Shown: positions 6,629-9,898 of the stretch, piece by piece
Position numbering within the stretch: position 1 is the stretch's first letter
Layout: each line of letters opens with the position of its first letter
Assembly: GCA_002255315.1 (NCBI GenBank)
Contig: NCBD01000022.1
Location: forward strand, 1 to 9,898
Length of the DNA stretch: 9,898 nucleotides
Direction of reading: 5' to 3'
Source of the DNA: Actinobacteria bacterium 21-64-8
GTDB lineage: Bacteria > Actinomycetota > Acidimicrobiia > Acidimicrobiales > RAAP-2
Notes under the pieces: generated by a model
Told to the model about the DNA's origin: nothing
Databases searched by the model: none
Seen by the model: only the letters and a program-made list of their open reading frames with translations
Made by a program: the position numbers and the translations under genes

Positions 6629-8118
6629 AGGTAAAAGAGACCGTCGTGCACCTGGCCGCGACGGCCAATCAGTTCGTGTGTCTCGGCCCCGCGGGCGAGC
6701 TCGAGGTCCTCGCTATGGGCCCAGATTCGCCGCGCCGCGTGGTCGCGCGCGGCGAGAATCAGGCGTTCGGGTGCGCCGTCGCGTCCGTGCGTGACGGTGT
6801 AGGACTCGACGACGACGTCGCCGTTGTCGACCGCGGTCGTGCAGCGAGGCTGGGCGTCGACTTCGTCTTGGACGTTGTCGAACGAGAATCCACCCGGCGC
6901 CGGCGCGCCGGCGTAGGTACCCCAGGCGTGCTTGGTCGAGAACCAACCCAAGGCGCTGACGAGACCACGTGACTCGGGATCGTCGCGTAGTCGTTCGACC
7001 ATGGTCGCAATGGAGTGGGTCACGTAGTTGTTACCTGGTCCGCCAAAGAAGGTGAGACCCCCGGTCACGGTCGGCACTCGCGTGGGATCGAGAGCGTCAA
7101 TGCCGAGCACCGTCGCCGCGCACTCGACAACCGTGGGAAAGCAACTGTAGAGATCAAGGTGGGCGATGGCCTCGACGTCGGTGCCGCCGCGCTGCAGTGC
7201 GGACCAGATGGCGCGCATCGCTGGCGAATCGTCGAGCTGGGGACGCTCGGAGACGAACCAGTGATCGTTCGCTTCGGCGCCGGCGAGGGGAAAGATCATG
7301 CGATCGGGCGCGACGCCCTTGGCGCGGGCGTAGTCGAAACTCGTCATGATGAACGCGGCACCCATGTCGACGGGCAAGTTCGCCACGAGAAGTTTTGTGT
7401 AGGGATAGGCGACCATGCGGTTGGTGGGGCTCGGAGTAGAAATGGTCGCCGCACTGGGGGCGTCACGTAACCACGCGTAGGGATTCGCCGCGGCGACTTC
7501 GCCGAAGCGCTGCCACAGCCGGGCGAGTCGATCGCGATGGTCGTTGAGTGACCAACCTCGCGCGAATCGGCGCGCGTTCTCAAAGAGGGGATAGACCTGG
7601 ACCGGTAAGCGCAGACCGTGGGCGTACTCCTCGTCGGTGAAGGGAACGCGATCGACGTCGTCTGTCGCTCTCGAAGTGGACGACGGTTCGTTGGTGGGCC
7701 AGTGCAGTTCGCGTTCTTCGCGCCGAGCGCGTGCGTGAGCGTGCATTGCTTCGGCGCCGACGACGGCGACGCACTCTTCTTCGCCTTGCGCGATACGGCG
7801 CGCGTGGGCGTTAATGAGTTTTTGGGGGACGTTGCCGCCCGTGGAGGTGACGACCGTTGCGCGCGGACGTAATCCGAGCTCGTCGGCGACGAGCGCCGCA
7901 GCGTCACCGGGATGCCACGTGAACGAACCCACGGCGACGAGTTCGTCGAGCCCACTGAGCAGTGGGAAGGACGCACCCGCGTCGCGTTCGGCCAAGCGAA
8001 GCGCCCTGGTCATCAGGTCAAGTGGCGTCGGCGCGTCGTCAACGTTCGCCCCCGGGGAAGCGTGCTCGGTGACTTGACCCACGCCGACGAGCACGGGGGT
8101 ACGAGGGTCAATGTTCAC
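6625..8118 (-). CDS. Thiolase-fold protein of the TLP1 type, probably not a classical thiolase
   Basis: A 497-residue protein often annotated as acetyl-CoA acetyltransferase in actinobacteria. The N-terminal thiolase half begins TPVLVGVGQVTEHASPG (7-23). Where thiolases carry the nucleophilic cysteine it reads VTSTGGNVPQKLINAH (90-105), without Cys. In the C-terminal half, DLYSCFPTVVECAA (322-335) lies where the His-containing motif is expected, GGLTFFGGPGNNYVTHSIATM (353-373) is well conserved-looking, and VSALGWFSTKHAWGTY (387-402) lacks the Cys of the usual CxG motif. About 95 further residues (from about 403) fit the additional C-terminal domain described for mycobacterial thiolase-like protein type 1. 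An acyl-CoA or lipid-related role is plausible, but the substrate is unknown. The start is GTG with no good ribosome binding site and a -10-like element six bases upstream, suggesting a leaderless mRNA. It stands alone on this strand and converges with tsaC. Confidence 0.85.
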   Translation of the reverse strand: MNIDPRTPVLVGVGQVTEHASPGANVDDAPTPLDLMTRALRLAERDAGASFPLLSGLDELVAVGSFTWHPGDAAALVADELGLRPRATVVTSTGGNVPQKLINAHARRIAQGEEECVAVVGAEAMHAHARARREERELHWPTNEPSSTSRATDDVDRVPFTDEEYAHGLRLPVQVYPLFENARRFARGWSLNDHRDRLARLWQRFGEVAAANPYAWLRDAPSAATISTPSPTNRMVAYPYTKLLVANLPVDMGAAFIMTSFDYARAKGVAPDRMIFPLAGAEANDHWFVSERPQLDDSPAMRAIWSALQRGGTDVEAIAHLDLYSCFPTVVECAATVLGIDALDPTRVPTVTGGLTFFGGPGNNYVTHSIATMVERLRDDPESRGLVSALGWFSTKHAWGTYAGAPAPGGFSFDNVQDEVDAQPRCTTAVDNGDVVVESYTVTHGRDGAPERLILAARDHAARRIWAHSEDLELARGAETHELIGRRGQVHDGLFYL

Positions 8119-8124
8119 CTACGA

Positions 8125-8153
8125 AGTATGGCGCGAGCACCGGGGCTTTCCAA
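8125..8153 (-). promoter_or_regulatory. Predicted leaderless promoter of the thiolase-like gene
   Basis: On the minus strand TTGGAA (8153-8148) and CATACT (8130-8125) are 17 bases apart, each four of six to the sigma-70 consensus. Only six bases (TCGTAG) separate the -10 from the GTG at 8118, so RNA should start at or within a base or two of the start codon. This fits the lack of a ribosome binding site. Predicted by eye only. Confidence 0.5.
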
Positions 8154-8163
8154 CGACGACCAG

Positions 8164-8169
8164 TAGGGT
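8164..8169 (+). promoter_or_regulatory. Possible -10 element for rpiB-glyA, leaderless spacing
   Basis: TAGGGT fits the TANNNT -10 pattern, and exactly seven bases separate it from the rpiB ATG at 8177, the spacing seen in leaderless actinobacterial transcripts. No good -35 is visible at 16-18 bases upstream. The same bases also form an SD-like AGGG (8165-8168) and GGAG (8170-8173), so a conventional leader with a promoter inside the thiolase-like gene is the alternative. Confidence 0.35.
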
Positions 8170-8176
8170 GGAGTGG

Positions 8177-8632
8177 ATGCGCATCGCACTGGGCTCGGAT
8201 CACGCGGGCTACGACTTAAAAGAACTTCTCGGCGAGTCGCTGCGCGCGTGGGGCTACGAGACGCTCGATCTCGGCTGTCATAGCGCGAGTGAGTCGGTTG
8301 ACTATCCAGACTTCGCGAGCGCCGTCGGGCGAGCCGTCGTCGCCGGTCACGCCGAACTTGGCGTGGTGTGTTGCGGCTCGGGCGTGGGCGTGGCCATCGC
8401 CGCGAACAAGGTGCACGGGGTGCGCGCCGCGACGGTGCACGACGTGACCTCGGCGCACTTAGCGCGTGAGCACAACCACGCGAACGTCCTCGCTTTGGGC
8501 GCTCGTCTGACGGGTACCACCGTGGCGCTCGAGTGTCTGCGAGCTTGGCTCGACGCGACGCCCGAAGCTCGCCATCAAACAAGAATCGACAAGCTGCACG
8601 CGCTTGAAGCGTCCGGCCCCGACGAAAGGTAG
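8177..8632 (+). CDS. rpiB: Ribose-5-phosphate isomerase B
   Basis: Interconverts ribose 5-phosphate and ribulose 5-phosphate in the non-oxidative pentose phosphate pathway. It has 151 residues, typical for RpiB. It starts MRIALGSDHAGYDLKELL, the canonical N terminus of the family, so the ATG at 8177 is preferred although the frame is open 66 bases further upstream. Conserved elements are SDHAG (7-11), DYPDFA (42-47), the anion-hole and catalytic loop CCGSGVGVAIAANKV (65-79), and REHNHANVLALGAR (97-110). The catalytic position aligns with Cys66, as in E. coli RpiB; mycobacterial enzymes are known to lack this cysteine and use a glutamate. The sugar isomerases LacA/LacB are related, but nothing in the context suggests galactose metabolism. 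The gene is divergent from the thiolase-like gene and three bases from glyA, so rpiB and glyA are very likely co-transcribed. Confidence 0.95.
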   Translation: MRIALGSDHAGYDLKELLGESLRAWGYETLDLGCHSASESVDYPDFASAVGRAVVAGHAELGVVCCGSGVGVAIAANKVHGVRAATVHDVTSAHLAREHNHANVLALGARLTGTTVALECLRAWLDATPEARHQTRIDKLHALEASGPDER

Positions 8633-8635
8633 CAG

Positions 8636-9898
8636 GTGTCCTCATCACCCCTTGATCAGTGGATTACGAACGACGACGAAGTGAGGAGCCTCCTTCGTCG
8701 TGAGTGGGAGCGCCAAACCACCACGATTCAACTGATCGCGAGTGAGAACTTCGCGTCGCCGGCGGTGATGGCCGCGACGGGCTCGGTCCTGACGAACAAG
8801 TACTCCGAGGGCTACCCGGGGCGCCGTTACTACGGCGGCAATCAAGTCGTCGACGAGGTCGAGGACCTCGCGCGCCGGCGCCTCACCGCGCTCTTTGGGG
8901 CCGACCACGCCAACGTCCAGCCCCACAGTGGCGCGAATGCGAACGTCGCGGTCTACCAAGCGCTGCTCGAAGCCGGTGACACTATTCTCGCCATGCGCCT
9001 CGACCAAGGAGGTCACCTCACCCACGGATCGCCGGCCTCGATGACCTCGAAGGTGTGGAACTTTGTCTCGTACGGCGTCACGCCACGCTCGGACGATCCC
9101 GACGCACCGGGTGAAGTCATTGACTTTGACAACGTTCGCGCACTCGCCCTCGAGCATCGCCCGCGCATGATTGTCGCGGGAGCGACGGCGTACGCACGCC
9201 GCATTGATCCCGCACCGTTTCGTGAGATTGCCGACGAAGTGGGCGCCTTGTTGATGTTCGACTCGGCGCACGTGGCGGGACTTATCGCTGGTGGTTCGCA
9301 CCCCAATCCCGTTCCCTACGCCGACGTCGTGGCCTTTACGACGCACAAGACGTTGCGCGGACCCCGCGGGGGCGCGATTCTCTGCCGCGAGGAGTTCGCC
9401 AAGAAGATCGACTCGGCCGTCTTTCCCGGTCAACAGGGAGGACCCCTCGAGCACGCGATTGCCGCGAAGGCCGTGGCCTTTCGCGAAGCGGCACAGCCCA
9501 GCTTTTCGACCTACACCGAACAGATCGTCACCAACGCCAAAGCCTTTGGCGCCGCGCTCGCCGACGAAGGCTTCCGCTTGGTTTCGGGCGGCACGCAAAA
9601 TCACATGGTCCTACTCGACTTGGGCCGGTTTGACGCCGAGCTCACGGGTAAGGTCGCCCAAGAGACGCTCGATCGCGCGGGCATCACGACGAACCGCAAC
9701 CAGATTCCCGACGACCCGCGTAGTCCCTTCGTGACGTCGGGTCTACGCGTCGGGACCGCCGCCGAAACGACCGCGGGTATGCGCGAAACTGAGTTTGCTC
9801 AGGTGGCGGCGTTGATGGCGCGCGCCTTGCGTGGGCGCGACGACGACACCGTGCTCGCGAGCGTGCGCGAGGAAGTCGCCACGTTGTGTGCCGCCTTC
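8636..9898 (+). CDS. glyA: Serine hydroxymethyltransferase, 3' end cut by the window edge
   Basis: PLP enzyme that converts serine and tetrahydrofolate to glycine and 5,10-methylene-tetrahydrofolate, the main source of one-carbon units. 421 codons are visible with no stop; the family is about 415-430 residues, so only a few C-terminal residues should be missing. Motifs are [14 protein letters not shown] (31-44), [16 protein letters not shown] (53-68), [10 protein letters not shown] (94-103), [10 protein letters not shown] (122-131), [10 protein letters not shown] (208-217) with PLP-contacting Asp209 and His212, and the Schiff-base Lys238 in [12 protein letters not shown] (235-246). The GTG at 8636 is chosen because AAAGG (8625-8629) lies six bases upstream and it gives a normal N terminus. 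It follows rpiB by three bases. The long open frame on the opposite strand (8645-9604) is an artefact of codon bias. Confidence 0.97.
   Translation, partial: MSSSPLDQWITNDDEVRSLLRREWERQTTTIQLIASENFASPAVMAATGSVLTNKYSEGYPGRRYYGGNQVVDEVEDLARRRLTALFGADHANVQPHSGANANVAVYQALLEAGDTILAMRLDQGGHLTHGSPASMTSKVWNFVSYGVTPRSDDPDAPGEVIDFDNVRALALEHRPRMIVAGATAYARRIDPAPFREIADEVGALLMFDSAHVAGLIAGGSHPNPVPYADVVAFTTHKTLRGPRGGAILCREEFAKKIDSAVFPGQQGGPLEHAIAAKAVAFREAAQPSFSTYTEQIVTNAKAFGAALADEGFRLVSGGTQNHMVLLDLGRFDAELTGKVAQETLDRAGITTNRNQIPDDPRSPFVTSGLRVGTAAETTAGMRETEFAQVAALMARALRGRDDDTVLASVREEVATLCAAF

Noticed and set aside
6448..7470. Plus-strand open frames (6448-6972 and 7015-7470) across the thiolase-like gene
   Set aside because: They mirror the minus-strand thiolase-like coding sequence, have no recognisable motifs, and the first also overlaps tsaC out of frame.
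8645..9604. 319-codon open frame on the minus strand
   Set aside because: It lies wholly antisense to glyA, which has full SHMT motifs including the PLP lysine. It is a by-product of GC-biased codon use and resembles no family known to me.

Overview
The window is a GC-rich, tightly packed bacterial chromosome segment with nine protein-coding genes; one is cut at each end. It looks like an actinobacterium outside the mycobacteria, possibly an Acidimicrobiia-type lineage. The grounds are the order hom-thrC-rho-rpmE-prfA-prmC-tsaC with glyA nearby (the order known from Mycobacterium and Streptomyces), a Rho with a long Arg/Asn-rich N-terminal extension, frequent GTG starts, a mycobacterial-style thiolase-like protein (TLP1 type), and a Cys-type RpiB unlike the mycobacterial one. 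The lineage is an inference from gene order and motifs, not from a database comparison.

Layout. (1) 1-2021, plus strand: the 3' part of homoserine dehydrogenase and complete threonine synthase, a threonine-biosynthesis pair with stop and start sharing one base. The homoserine kinase gene thrB, which often follows thrC in this neighbourhood, is absent here. (2) 2022-2163: a 142-base intergenic region with a good sigma-70-type promoter and a pyrimidine-rich leader that ends in a possible hairpin at the rho ribosome binding site. (3) 2164-6628, plus strand: rho, rpmE (L31), prfA (RF1), prmC (the methylase of RF1) and tsaC (tRNA t6A synthesis), with gaps of 37 and 24 bases and then overlaps of 14 and 4 bases. 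This is a gene-expression operon covering transcription termination, ribosome, translation termination and tRNA modification. (4) 6625-8118, minus strand: a thiolase-fold protein lacking the usual nucleophilic cysteines. It meets tsaC tail to tail, and the two TAG stops share one CTAG palindrome. (5) 8119-8176: a 58-base divergent promoter region in which both genes may be transcribed without a leader. (6) 8177-9898, plus strand: rpiB and nearly complete glyA, three bases apart.

No RNA genes, CRISPR array, insertion sequence, prophage or defence system was seen, and no wholly new system is evident. The most interesting points are regulatory. The rpmE stop is a UAG, a codon read by RF1 but not RF2; it lies in frame with the downstream RF1 gene with no stop between, and prfA has no clear Shine-Dalgarno sequence. 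This raises the possibility of RF1 autoregulation through UAG readthrough. The rho leader also looks like a possible target for Rho autoregulation.
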